Below, one piece after another: positions 34,110 through 45,120 of a stretch of DNA of 64,000 bases. Positions within the stretch are counted from its first letter, which is position 1, and each line of letters starts with the position of its first letter. Origin of the DNA: Echinarachnius parma (lineage: Eukaryota > Echinodermata > Echinoidea > Clypeasteroida > Echinarachniidae); the NCBI GenBank assembly GCA_037951105.1, contig JBAMJV010009094.1:95202-159201 (forward strand). Reading direction: 5' to 3'. The notes below the pieces were generated by a model. The model did no database searches. It was not told the DNA's origin and saw only the letters and a program-made list of their open reading frames with translations. Made by a program: the position numbers and the translations under genes.

Positions 34110-35378
34110 TATAGTCCAATCTCTGGGTCCAATAGGCCATCTCAATTGCATTTTGTATCGGTCAATCGCTTGCAAAGTTCACATTAATGGAAACAAAATC
34201 AATGATTTTGAGATTGTTTGACAAAGGCAGTTATATATTCACATTTATGAAGGTTATTAATATTTTACATTATCAATTACAAATAACACAGGGCAGGGTA
34301 TTCACCAACAGAGAGGAGTAACTTGGAAACAATAAACATAATCTACGAATCTTTCTCATGATAAACAACGCTAGCCGGCCTCCGCTCTAAAAGACAAAAT
34401 GTTTGCTGATGTGACCCATTTTAAGAATAGTTTGACAGCCGATGCCTCAGTAAAATGGGCACATCTCCATAAATTAGCATGATTACGGTTAATCCTAGCG
34501 ATACATATAACTTTATTTAATGGCATTTTGATGAAAAACACACGTGTCACGCTGAGCACAGATACAGTAATGAATTACTTATAAACATTCACAGCGACAC
34601 AAAATAATTCCAAGGAAATTAGAAACTATCCCATTTTACAAGCTTGGAGGCCCGCACATGGCATGTTTGGTGGCCATCGATTGAAACAACAGTAACTGTA
34701 TTTTTCTGTACGTTTGCTGACTATTTTGGGTAATACTTACGAAGAAGGATTAAACTTAATTATATACATAATCTACAGAATGTGTGTATCCATTACTTAC
34801 CACGTTTTCACCTAGCTTCTGTAATATGGCATTTGCCATTTTGTCATTGAACCCTATAACATAAACATTTAAGCAAAACAATATCTAATAAGTACATTAT
34901 CAACCACTAATTGTCATTATTCATCTTATGTTCAATAATGAGTTCCTTTACCTGATACGAAATAATGTTTACTGGAAAATGAACGTAAGGCAAGTGCCAA
35001 TAATTGTTTTTAACCATCATGTTTCTTTCAAACCTTGGAATTGAACAAAGGAACCAGAGTCAAAACTTCATTAAAGACATATTTCATTTTGGGTTTTAAT
35101 GGCGCTTTAGGAAATATTTTGTGTGAGGTAATACAAAACTAAGCGTAATATTTCAAAGAGCACACGATTGTATGGACATATAGTCACCTTTGTTTAATGA
35201 CAAATTTTTCAGAAACAGCTGATGTAGTATTTCCGAATGGAATTAATGTTTGGGACAGACATTTATTCAATAGTTCAAAAAAATAAAAAAATAAATTCTA
35301 CAATTCTACACATATTTGCAAAGATACTAACATGGTTTCTATTTCGTTTTTGATTATCTCTCTATTTAAATAATCACA
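34110..35378. other. Intron sequence containing one exon and an old MITE copy
   Basis: Apart from the exon at 34,801-34,853, I see an old, degraded relative of the 27,297 MITE at about 35,085-35,375 (TGTGTGAGGTAATACAAAAC). The rest has no recognisable features. Confidence 0.4.
34801..34853 (-). CDS. Roc-COR gene small exon: FNDKMANAILQKLGENV
   Basis: The exon is 53 bp, phase 1 to 0. The acceptor is GTTATAG and the donor is GTG|GTAAGTAAT. It encodes GFNDKMANAILQKLGENV, an amphipathic helix resembling the KVDDEILRLLRDK helix that precedes G3 in 12,725-12,894. It joins in frame to 37,819-37,922, whose final base completes the first glycine codon. Confidence 0.82.
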
Positions 35379-35781
35379 TTAAAGGGTACCACCGCCCAAA
35401 ATAATGGTATTCTTATAAATGAAAGGTAACATCTTTAGTATTCCATTTTATCAACAAGTTCACCAAAATATGTTTCCAGAAGAAAAAAAAAATTGGAAAA
35501 CGCATGGTCTGAATATACGAGACTAATTTGTATGCCGGAGCGAACGAATCGCCCGGGATTCTATTGTCTCCAAACATACGCGTGAATAGCATTGGCGTAT
35601 TCTCAAATGTTTGGCCTGTTCGGAACCAGGAAATAGTAGTGGTTCCGTAAGTGGTGGAAATTAATTGCTTTGTTTATGAATTACACAACCTTTTGCAAAA
35701 TATTGGGTATCTATTTGATATCACAAAACGGTACAAAAACATATAATTATGTGTTTTTCTTTGCCTGTCGGTCCCCTTTAA
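35379..35781. mobile_element. MITE, TTAAAGGGTACCACC ends (copy 1)
   Basis: The left end TTAAAGGGTACCACCGCCC faces right end GTCGGTCCCCTTTAA. It shares its interior with 40,592-41,037 (GGTAACATCTTTAGTATTCC; GGAACCAGGAAATAGTAGTG). A third, left-truncated copy lies at 62,262-62,491. Confidence 0.8.
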
Positions 35782-36112
35782 CGATAGCTTATAAGTTATA
35801 GTTAACACAATTGTTGACCTAAACTGTACTACTGTTCTGGTCAAACTAAAGATTAATAAATATATCCAGTAACTTATATGAAACAAAAAAGAGTTGTAAT
35901 CCCAGTAGGGATCTAGTAACTTTGTTGACATGTGCCAAAAGTGATGAATGGTTGATACAATGTATATCGTTGTTATCCAATATTTCCACTGAGTATTGTG
36001 TGTAAACAATTCAAGTTAAATGGACATTATATGGCCGAGTAATGAGCATAATTCAAAGCGATATTCACTAACTCATTGCACTGACTTTGTGCACGGTTTC
36101 GACGATCCAGTG

Positions 36113-36855
36113 CACTCTAAATTACAAGGATTTAAAATTAAATCTATTAGATTTACTTTTAAATCTTTCTTCGGCTGTGGTTAGGGACCAGCCGATCATG
36201 ATTTAAAATAAATCTTTTGTTGGATTTAAAAAATATGAATCCAGATAGATTAAAAATGAAGCCCTTTTGGATTTGTTTTATGTTAATCTTATTAGGCCCC
36301 AGGCGAGTTCATGGCATCCTAATGAATTATTCATAATCAGTGATGCAGGCCACAATTTTCAGTTTTTTAGTTTACTGTGCATGATACATTTACTAAATAA
36401 AGCGCTACTCACCAATTAGCATGGCAAAAGAAAAAATAGAAGACTAAGAGAGGATTCGAACCCGTGACACCGAGCGTGGAGGTACACAGCGTGACCACTA
36501 CGCTACGTAAATCGATGATGGAAAGAGTGGTCTCATTGTAATCATATCCTTATACTCTAACCAAAACCGTAATCCTAGTTATGAATATTCATGAGTATAA
36601 AACTAAGAAAACTTAGCTTCAGAATACCGCAGTAAGTCACGGGTGAAATATCTCTGTTCTCATTCGTCAAATCTCCGATAACCTGGCGTTATTTTTAAAT
36701 CCTTTGATGGATTGAAAATCACACCTTGGCCTTCGATTAACAATTGCTTTTGCGCGACTTTTTAAGTCTTCATAGATTTACAAATAATCTAAGTGTATTT
36801 ATATTTGTTTTAATCCAAGCTACGATTTAGATTTAAATCCCTGTAATTTAGAGTG
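36113..36855. mobile_element. 743-bp MITE, CACTCTAAATTACAAGG ends, carrying a tRNA-like segment
   Basis: The left end CACTCTAAATTACAAGGATT and right end (complement) CACTCTAAATTACAGGGATT are followed by TAAA, one mismatch in 24. The interior is unrelated except for a tRNA-like box at 36,447-36,515 (complement contains GTAGTGGTCACGC, GGGTTCGAATCC). That may be an internal SINE insertion. Confidence 0.75.
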
Positions 36856-37157
36856 TGGATAGTTCAAAATCTGAACACTTCAATCGTAAATATCTTTTTA
36901 ACAAAAGGGAAATTCTAAAAAACGAAACATGTCCCATGCTTTTATTGTTAATACTAATACAACAAGGTATGAGGGAACCCCTAGAATTCCAATTGGATTT
37001 TGAGGGTTTGGACAATGTTACTAAGTCCTTTTAATGGTAGAAAAGCGAAAAAACCCTAGGTATACAGGGTTGTTTTAATAAAAACAAAACACAATATGGC
37101 GCCCCCCGACAAGTGACAGTTTAAACAATGTATTGGTAACAACATGTGGATGTAATG

Positions 37158-37395
37158 TTTTGTTTTAAACATTATTCAATAGAGAGATCATCAAAAACGA
37201 TTTTCAAGCCACTTTCATTTGTATATTGTGAACCATGTGTAAATTGTTTACAATTTATCAGTATTTTCTCAAATTAGTGAATGTAATGTTTGGTTACAAC
37301 AATAAGAGAAATCTTCAAAAACTTTTTATTTTGTTGGCCACTTTAATGTGTACATTGTCAAAAATGTGTACAATGTATCAGTATTTTCTCAAATT
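37158..37395. repeat. Two-copy tandem repeat, about 125 bp
   Basis: The blocks 37,158-37,276 and 37,284-37,395 share AGAGA-ATC-TCAAAAAC, GCCACTTTMATKTGTA and CAGTATTTTCTCAAATTA in the same order. Confidence 0.6.
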
Positions 37396-37818
37396 ACTCT
37401 CAACATAGCAACGTGTTATTAACTCAGGAATTACCTCCAAGTCGGTACTTAGTACTGCATCTATACTGTGTATTATAGTCAATTTAATCATGGAGCCCAG
37501 CATGCATCGCACGCATCAGAGCATTCTTGAAACACTCAATGATCGTACATGTACTAAGCAATAATATTCGGCCGACACAATGCATACAATGACATAAATC
37601 TTTTAAAGCCAGGGTGATACGATTTCTGAGCGACCAATATGATGTTGGCTTCATCAAACAACCTACAAATATCCACAATGAAATATCTTTAATGGAATGT
37701 ATAGGTACGGGCAACTGGAGAAAAAACACACGAAATGGATATTTTTCTTAAAGAACCAGTACGGTTCATTCAACGCGATCTAAACATCATCAATAAGAAT
37801 AGTATGATTGGACACTAC

Positions 37819-37922
37819 CTTTTAAATCCTTAGCCGGTTTCACGTGCCACGACAGTGTTGTTGCCTCCGAAATTTCCTTGCTGATACTTACGCCATGGGT
37901 TATTGGCTCAAATTGATCGAAC
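37819..37922 (-). CDS. Roc-COR gene exon: G2 / switch I
   Basis: The exon is 104 bp, phase 2 to 1. The acceptor is TTGCTTAG and the donor is AAAAG|GTAGTG. It encodes FDQFEPITHGVSISKEIS, with the conserved switch I threonine in T-H-G-V (usually T-x-G-I in Roc), and continues TTLSWHVKPAKDLK. Without it, the P-loop exon (ending in two bases) cannot join the exon at 34,801-34,853 in frame; with it, both joins are exact. That phase match is strong evidence that it is real. Confidence 0.9.
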
Positions 37923-38322
37923 CTAAGCAAAATAGAAGCAGCATTACGAGAATATGACAATTTCAGTATTACATTGGACACCAAATACGGGAGAGGGTAT
38001 GTTTGCAATGGATGACATTGTTTTTATATGGAACGCGTTACAAAAATCACTAGTTAAATCATTTTGGCGAAAGGAGAAACATAAATGCCGGTAACAATTT
38101 GAGTTGTGTATATTATACCCCCTGTTTGCGTTACCGTTACATTTTAAGGTAAATTATACGACAATCTCCCCCCCCCCCCGCGATTATAGCGTGGTTATAA
38201 TATAATTGAAACAATTAATAAAGGAAAGCAAGATAGACAGTTTTCAGAATAGATTTTCAGGATGTGGTCCCGAGTTTGCCCAACACGTCAGTTTTATGAT
38301 TGAAAATGAGCAAAGAAAAATA

Positions 38323-38394
38323 GGCTTCGCCGGGAATCGAACCCGAGACCTCCGGTTTGCTAGACCGGTGCTCAACCCATTGAGTCACGAATAC
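38323..38394 (-). tRNA. tRNA-Ala(AGC)-like sequence, probably pseudo or SINE-derived
   Basis: The minus strand shows a D-arm (CTCAATGGGTTGAG), an anticodon stem CCGGT/ACCGG with loop CTAGCAA (AGC), and a T-arm with GGTTCGATTCCC. The acceptor stem GTATTCG/CGAAGCC has mismatches. The B box is intact. A complete tRNA gene would pair better, so a pseudogene or SINE head is more likely. Confidence 0.5.
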
Positions 38395-38698
38395 TCTTAA
38401 AATGGGGGCGTTCTCAGCTTTATGTCAGCTATTTTCAATTTAACTATATCCATGCTATAGACTGTGGGGTAACTCCTCAAATTCTCTCTTTTCGTGGCAC
38501 CAAAATTTGTACCACATATGAAGAGTTTTGACTTTTCGAGTGAATTGATGTTTTTTATTTGACCACTTTCACTTCTTTCAATGATGGAGAATTTCATACA
38601 TAATGAAGACCTATCATAATACATAAACAAAACACTCATGAAAGAAATCCAGCTATGGTTGTTATTTTTAAATATTTTTTGAAAATAATTTTTTCAAC

Positions 38699-39096
38699 GG
38701 ATTTAGCGCCTTTTATAATTAAACATGGATTTAGCGTCTTTTGGAATTAAAATGTTGAGGTATGATATCAGATTATACATGTAATACGTATGGTTGGATA
38801 TAGATAACAAATTAATGTTATCCTTTGATGATCAGAATAATTTTAAAATACGAATCAAGGTTCTAATGACCCGTTACATACATATGAAGAGCTCACAACC
38901 AAAAGGCGCTAAATCCACTTTTCACCAAATTGCATTTTTTACACGATTTGAATAGATCTCTATCATGTGTATCTAAATCACTAAATTTTGCCTCAGAATT
39001 GTTTCAGGAAATATGAAAAATATTGATATGAAATTTACCCTTCCAACTAAAAGGCGCTAAATCCATTTCAGATTTCACCCAAAAGGCGCTATATCC
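38699..39096. mobile_element. Element with repeated GGATTTAGCGCCTTTT boxes
   Basis: GGATTTAGCGCCTTTTAT at 38,699 and a second direct copy (GGATTTAGCGTCTTTTGG) at about 38,728 face three inverted copies (AAAAGGCGCTAAATCC at about 38,901 and 39,049; AAAAGGCGCTATATCC at 39,081). It is probably a decayed MITE with multiplied terminal repeats. Confidence 0.6.
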
Positions 39097-39271
39097 ACAC
39101 CTTTCTAGCCTTTACTCTGATCGGCCAAATCATGCCAGCATGTGGAAATTTGACTAATCAGAGAGCAGGTCACAAAGAGGCTTGTGTAATGATGGATGTG
39201 TATTATTATTGTACCAGTGATTATGTGGTTACAGTTTTTGCACATTGATGATTATGTGTATCTGTAATGTA

Positions 39272-39289
39272 GTGTGTGTAGTGTGTGTG

Positions 39290-39324
<35 letters not shown>

Positions 39325-39500
39325 CGTGTGCGTGCACGTTTGTGTATGTGTGCATGTATGTTTGTGTGCTGTGTATGTAAGTGTATGCATGTATGTACCT
39401 GTGTCCGTACGTGTATGCATACTTGTATGCATGTGTGTGTGCCTGTGTCCGTACGTCTGTATTTGCATGTGTGCGTGTATGTATGTGTGCCTGAGTCTGT
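39272..39500. repeat. (TG)n microsatellite with interrupted TGTG/ATGT tract
   Basis: A pure TG run of about 30 bp near 39,290-39,322 lies within a longer tract of TGTGTATG-type variants. All six frames stay open because of the repeat, which explains the many His/Thr- and Cys/Val-rich open frames here. None is a gene. Confidence 0.95.
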
Positions 39501-39805
39501 AAGCACCCCCAACCGAGGACATAATATATGCCACTACTATCCAACCACGGACACATTTCCAACCGTGGACCGTCCTCGTTTACTTAACTAGTGCAAAGGA
39601 TTGCTAATTCATATGCCATTCATATGCGCGCGCATCAAAAATCCGGAAAAATTAATGTGCACCCCGTACGTCCACGGTTGGACGCAGAAAGTCAAACACA
39701 TACACAATAGTCCTCGGTTGGACGCAGAATATCAATGTGACACATATTAGTGTGTCCACGTTTGCATAGTACAAGGATTTAGGTCCTCGATTGACACGAT
39801 TTACG

Positions 39806-39930
39806 GGTATGTGTGTGTGTGTGTATGCGTGCATGCGTGTGTGCCTGTGTGCATCCGTGTGTGTGTGCATGTATGTATACATGTGTTTGTTTGTTTGTGT
39901 GCGTGTGTTTGTGTGTGTGTGTGTGTATTT
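39806..39930. repeat. Second (TG)n microsatellite
   Basis: TGTGTGTGTGTGTATGCG and variants, similar in composition to 39,272-39,500. Confidence 0.9.
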
Positions 39931-39936
39931 TTTTTA

Positions 39937-40225
39937 GTTACAAAGGGGAAAAATAGGGGAAAAATAGTTGATTGTTCTAACAAAGTGAAAAAATAGCCCC
40001 CAAAAAGTTGATGTTGATTACAATGTGAAAAAATAGTGAAACAAATTATTTATGTTATTTTCAAAAAGAAAAAATAGAAAACAAATAGTTGATGTTTTAT
40101 TCCGAGTGAAAAAATAGCCAAACAAATGTTTTACTTTTTTTTTTAATAGTAAAAATTGTAAAGCTTTTTTATGGAGAAAATAGTCAAAAAATCACCCATT
40201 AAGTGGAAAAATAGCCCAAAATAGC
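39937..40225. repeat. Degenerate tandem repeat with GTGAAAAAATAG cores
   Basis: Units of roughly 50-70 bp each contain GTGAAAAAATAG or AAGAAAAAATAG followed by CAAATAGTTGATGTT-like sequence. Five or six units are visible. It borders the TG tract. Confidence 0.55.
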
Positions 40226-40591
40226 CAAAACACAGTTCAAAAATTGAATTTCAATGGGTTGAAAATGAGCAGGGTAAGCACATTTTTGATAGACAGCCCA
40301 CAGTCTAATCATAATAACGAAATATTTGATTATCTGTGTTTGCAATAATTATACAACTCTATCAAACATTTTGAAGGGATACAATCAAATCACTTAATAC
40401 GCGAGGAACAATATGACAATGGAGCATGCTACCGTATCATGGCCATGTGTTTTGAACTGGGCCGGTAAATATGTGGTGTTGTTACATCTGTACAACATGC
40501 ATGGTACTTAAAATGAGCGCCAAACTTTGAAAACAAAGGCTACATTGATATATTTGGGGTCAAAGTAAAGACTATTTAGGTGACTACAGAT

Positions 40592-41037
40592 TTAAAGGGT
40601 ACCACCACCCAAAAATAATATTTGTATTAAAGAAGGTAACATCTTTAGTATTCCATTCCATCAATAAGTTCACAAAAATGTGTTTCCAGAAAGAAAAAAA
40701 TATAATTGGAAACGCATCACCATTCTAAAGCATGCATTCATGCGGTCTGAATTACGCAGACTGCTATGCGTGCGGCGAATTGCAATGTGTGCAGAGCGAA
40801 CGAGTCGCCCGGGAATCTATTGTTTACAAACATGCGCGTGAATAGCATTGGCGCACTCGCAAATGGTTGGCCTGTTGGGAACCAGGAAATAGTAGTGGTT
40901 CCGTAAATGGTGGAAATTAATTGCTTTGTTTATTAATTACACAACCCTTTGCAAAATGTTGGATATCTATTTGATATCACAAAACGGTACCGAAACATAT
41001 AATAATGTGTTGTTCTTTGCCTGGTGGTCCCCTTTAA
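40592..41037. mobile_element. MITE, TTAAAGGGTACCACC ends (copy 2)
   Basis: The left end TTAAAGGGTACCACCACCC faces GGTGGTCCCCTTTAA at the right. Homologous over most of its length to 35,379-35,781. Confidence 0.82.
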
Positions 41038-41390
41038 GTTCAAAAAAGGGAATATAAATATGTCATTGTTATGTAAATTTGAATTCCTTACCACCAAGTA
41101 CCCGATTGTGCATGGTGGAGGTGGAGGGGAGCATGAGGAGGGGAGCATAAATTTGAGAACATAATATAAAGCTATGTAGAAAGCAATGAGCATAAGATGA
41201 GGGGAGCATAGATTTGGGAGCATAATAGCATGACTCGTGTACATAACATGTATTCATGTGCATGTAGAATCACACAAATGACTTATTTTGCCTTTTGTGA
41301 GTTGGTCATGCAATTAATTAGGTCAAGTGCCCACTTAACGATCCCATTGAGATTCAATTTGAAAGATTTATCCTACAAAAAGAAACAAGA

Positions 41391-41950
41391 TTAAAGGGAT
41401 AGTTGAGTTCTGGTAAGGAGGGTACAGTTTTGGTGAAACCGAATTTTAGTAACCAAAACCTGCATCATTACATTACAAACTAATAGTTATAACTAGAAAG
41501 GAACACTAAATTACAAATGACGTAGTAAAGATCATGTTATCATTCAAAAAGAGCCGTTAAAACGTAAGAGGGCGCTCTCTAAACACTCATCGGTTTCAAC
41601 CATTTTGAATAAAATATTGTGCATGTGATGCTTTGTTGAAATAGTGATTAGATATAGAAATAACCAACAACTATTTAAATACCTATTTTGTAACTTTTTG
41701 AAAAGAGGAAGCATTTTTAAAAATTTTTAACGGCTGGTTCAAAATTCTCTAATAAACCTGGGGCCCCAGGTTTATTACAAATTGTTATATTTATGGATAT
41801 TTCAGCCGTCTCTGAACCGATTTTGATCAAACAAAGATGATTTTATTATTTAGATATTATGCTCTTTCAAATTTACACTCAGTTTGTTATTACCTCACAA
41901 AAAATAAGTAGTCTAGCGCCCTCTCTACCAAAACTCAACTATCCCTTTAA
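41391..41950. mobile_element. MITE, TTAAAGGGATAGTTGAG ends (complete copy)
   Basis: The inverted ends TTAAAGGGATAGTTGAGTTC and TTAAAGGGATAGTTGAGTTT are followed by TGGTA, one difference. It is the complete reference copy of the 27,297 family. Like the other MITE family here, it ends in TTAAAGGG. Confidence 0.8.
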
Positions 41951-42235
41951 ATGATTGGCTATGGCTATGCGATTTTGCATGGTGCACGGAGGAGGAGGGG
42001 AGCATACATTTGAGAGCATAATAGAAAGCCATGTAGAGAGCAATGAGCATAAGATGAGGGGAGCATAGATCTGAAAGGCATTTCCCAGAAACAGTTTACC
42101 AGAAGTGACAAGTTCATTGCATCATCACTTGACCACATATACAATCTGAATAAGCACATAATAAACTAGTATGAAGTTGTAATTAAGGATATTCAAACAT
42201 ACATAAACATTATAAAGTAGAACAAATTTTCTCAT

Positions 42236-42785
42236 CTAACCTTTTCTCGCCTTTCGTTATATTTTGACATATATTTGTTGACACACCTTATAGTGTTGTT
42301 TTAAATTGACATCATATTAGTAGATTCCTCATCCAATATCATTTCTAGTAATGTTTTCATGCGTTTGGATAAAGATACTTTGACTTGGGAGTACATTTTG
42401 TCATGGTCTCTTGTATTGTGCATACCTAAATATTGTACAGAAATATGATTGCACAAAATTATATTATCCTATATGAAACATAGCAAATTATATACCAAAC
42501 GAAAGGTGCAATCACGGTTAATTGAATTATGCATAAAACATTTTACTAGGTGGATACGATCTTTCTCCAGTGGCGATTTTTTAATGGTACCGGTACTTTT
42601 TTTTGTCTCATTTTCGTCATATCTTAGTCCATTTTTTTGACACACCCTGTACAGTTGTTTTTAAAACAGCACAAATGGAATCCTGGTACCACATCCTTTC
42701 CAAAAATGTATACCTTCATGGGTCTTGCATGTAAATTAATAACAATATTTTGACTTTAATACAACTTGTCATGATCTCTTGAAAA
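42236..42785. repeat. Tandemly duplicated block, about 350-bp period, mariner-like TIR
   Basis: 42,236-42,420 and 42,590-42,785 share TTTTGACACACCYTRTA, TTGTTTTWAAA and TTTTGACTT..ACWTGTCATG-TCTCTTG in order. GACACACCCTGTACAG resembles a Tc1/mariner terminus. Confidence 0.5.
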
Positions 42786-43007
42786 CCCCTCAGTGTAACG
42801 TTTACTGGCCCAGTTCAAAACACATGGCCGGATACGGTTGAGAGTCTGAGGTCGTGCGGGAGTCAGACTGAGACAAGCGAAGTTAATTATAGTATGTTGG
42901 TTGACATGTCTACTTTACGTGAGCAAAAGGGTTGACCAATCAAAGCTGCAGTTTTACTGTTGAACCTACAACATGTTGGTATCGACCATAATCTAGACGA
43001 TACTTAC

Positions 43008-43173
43008 TTCTCTCGTTGTAATGCCTTTTTAAGACTCGTCTTCCCAACTCTTTGCTGACCCACGATCATTATCCGTGTTTCGTAGTTTGTCGTAGTTCCA
43101 TCTCGCATCGCCTCATTGTAGGCTTTCAGTGCTTCTTCACCTCGATCTAGAATCTCCAATGGGACTTTGAAAC
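43008..43173 (-). CDS. Roc-COR gene exon: P-loop (G1)
   Basis: The exon is 166 bp, phase 1 to 2. The acceptor is TTTACTAG and the donor is GAGAA|GTAAGTATC. The translation starts FKVPLEILDRGEEALKAYNE and reaches TRIMIVGQQRVGKTSLKKAL. GQQRVGKTS is a Walker A/G1 motif (GxxxxGKT/S) on the typical hydrophobic strand RIMIVG. The lead helix (RGEEALKAYNEAMRDG) is the usual linker into Roc. Upstream phase 1 accepts any of the LRRLN exons directly. Confidence 0.95.
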
Positions 43174-44036
43174 CTAGTAAACATATGAATGACTTGAATA
43201 TCCATTAACCTGCTTTAATTCCGTTTGTTATCAAGACGATTCAAATACATGGAGATACATCGCCATTTAATTTATCAACCCTAACAAGGCCGGGCTATAT
43301 TTGAGGTGTTTTTACGGCCGGGGGATGGGGGCATTATGGCCTCCCGTTAAGATCTCTGCCGCGAACATTTGCACGCATGTCAAGTGAAGTGTTTAGAATA
43401 CTATGAGGTCATTCCATGTCAAATCACCCCAAAACAGTGAACATTTTTCATCGCACCCCCTTTAAATTTTGCTCATATTCGGTATGTATGACATTTCAAC
43501 CTTTAAAAGCGCAAATATTTAATTGTTAGCCCAATCCGCCCAACGGTTTGGGCGCTATGGTCAATTCTTATGGGGGAGTTTTGTACGAAATGGGCGTTGG
43601 CACTATTTTTCAAATTGCCATTGTCCACTAACCGTTGGGTCAATTTATGTTGTGATGGTGTCATTGGACTGGGGATGTTATATGCAATCCATTTATGCCA
43701 TTTGTTTTCATGCATGAGCGAGTTTGGATACGATGACCTTTGACCTTAGACTTTGACCTTCCGTTTTACTTCGTGGATCAGATAATTTTGAGAATTTTGT
43801 TGGCTTAAATGTTGGCATGATAGGATTTCTACAACCTTTGAAAGAATTGGAGATATACTATTTCTTGTTTTTGTCTACAGCCTTGTTTTAAGTTTGCAAA
43901 TTTCATGTGAAATCTAATTATTTTAGGCCTACACCCATGTCCAAGAATTCTATAGGGGTGTATTATGTATGGCAAAGAGCTATTAAAAGTCATGATTAGA
44001 GCCTATTCACACCCTGGCTTACCACAATTAAATATG
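43174..44036. other. Intron sequence, no recognised element
   Basis: No terminal repeats, domains or tandem arrays seen. Short open frames at 43,503-43,717 overlap on opposite strands and look like chance. Confidence 0.4.
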
Positions 44037-44280
44037 CAGTCAAACCTGCCAATGCGACCACCTGTCTAGCGACCACCTGCTCATAACGACCGCTCTCTGG
44101 TCCCCCCGTGAACAATCATGTGTTAAGCGACCTGCGTAATGCGACCACCTGCCTAACGCGACCAGCGACCACCCTATTTGGGTCCCGACACACATATAAA
44201 TCTGTGTATAGCGACCACAAAATTAGCGCTTGAGCGTCCAAGGCATCAAATCTCTTGCCTCTGGTCGCTCAGGGCTCCAA
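44037..44280. repeat. Dispersed 'GCGACCACCTG' repeat
   Basis: CAGTCAAACCTGCCAATGCG is followed by repeated GCGACCACCTGYCTA blocks and related motifs. A relative lies at 16,110-16,197. Class unknown. Confidence 0.55.
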
Positions 44281-44516
44281 TTCTGAACATGTCGATGCAT
44301 AAAACAAGCTTTTAAAATGATAATGACAAAAAGTGCTTCAACTCATAAACAAAGAATATTCAAGCTCTTCAGTACCTGGTGCTGATACAGATATGCGTTG
44401 AACAAAAGCACTATACTACATCACGACATCACTAACAAATTTTAATCGCCGACAGGGAGTTTTTCTCACTCTTTTTAATGATATATCAGATTTTATAAAA
44501 AAAAAAAATATATATA

Positions 44517-45120
44517 TATCAAATTAAAGGATATTTAATTGTTTTTCAACCTGGTAGGTGAATACAAATTGAAACTTTACGCATGAGTGAACACATTCAT
44601 TTGTCTGTTCCAAGGTGCAAAAGTAAAAATTGCAAAATTGCACAAAAAATATAAAAAGTCATATTGCACAGAAAAGTTAAACAAAACACGATAAAGGTTG
44701 GCATGGTTCATCGCACTTGAAAAGAAAAATATTATTAAAAAAAAAAATCTTTGTTTGTTTAGAGTCAGTATCTTTCTTTCTTTGCAGTGTTTCTTTCTTT
44801 AAAGTCAATATCTTGTTGGGCCACCATGACTGTTAAACAGCGCAGTACATCGACGGCGCATGCTGGATATCAATAATGCAGTTTAACCACATTTGTCTCT
44901 CATTCAAAGATAAAGCCATTGTGTAAGTGTGATCTTTTGTTTCCATTTTTTGTGGAAGGGCATTTACACATCAATGGCAGAATGGCAGACTGGCAGACTG
45001 GCATTTTTGCAATTTTTACTTTTGCACATTGGAAGAGGAAAACAAATGTGTTCACTCATGCGTACAGTTTCAATATGTGTTCACCTGGAAGGTTGAAAAA
45101 CAATTACATTTTTAAAAATT
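44517..45120. mobile_element. 600-bp palindromic MITE
   Basis: The left arm (AATTGTTTTTCAACCTGGTA, GCATGAGTGAACACATTCAT, TGCAAAAGTAAAAATTGC) faces its complement on the right (GCAATTTTTACTTTTGCAC, ATGTGTTCACTCATGCGTAC, GGTTGAAAAACAATTACA). Arms are about 120 bp. Confidence 0.72.

Noticed and set aside
39245-39591. Many overlapping open frames rich in His/Thr or Cys/Val over the TG tract.
   Set aside because: All come from the (TG)n microsatellite, which lacks stop codons in several frames on both strands. No start context, splice site or domain supports them.
34801-43173. Direct splice of the P-loop exon (43,008) to the exon at 34,853.
   Set aside because: The phases do not match (two bases left over against one required). 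The exon at 37,819-37,922 resolves it exactly and supplies the G2 motif.
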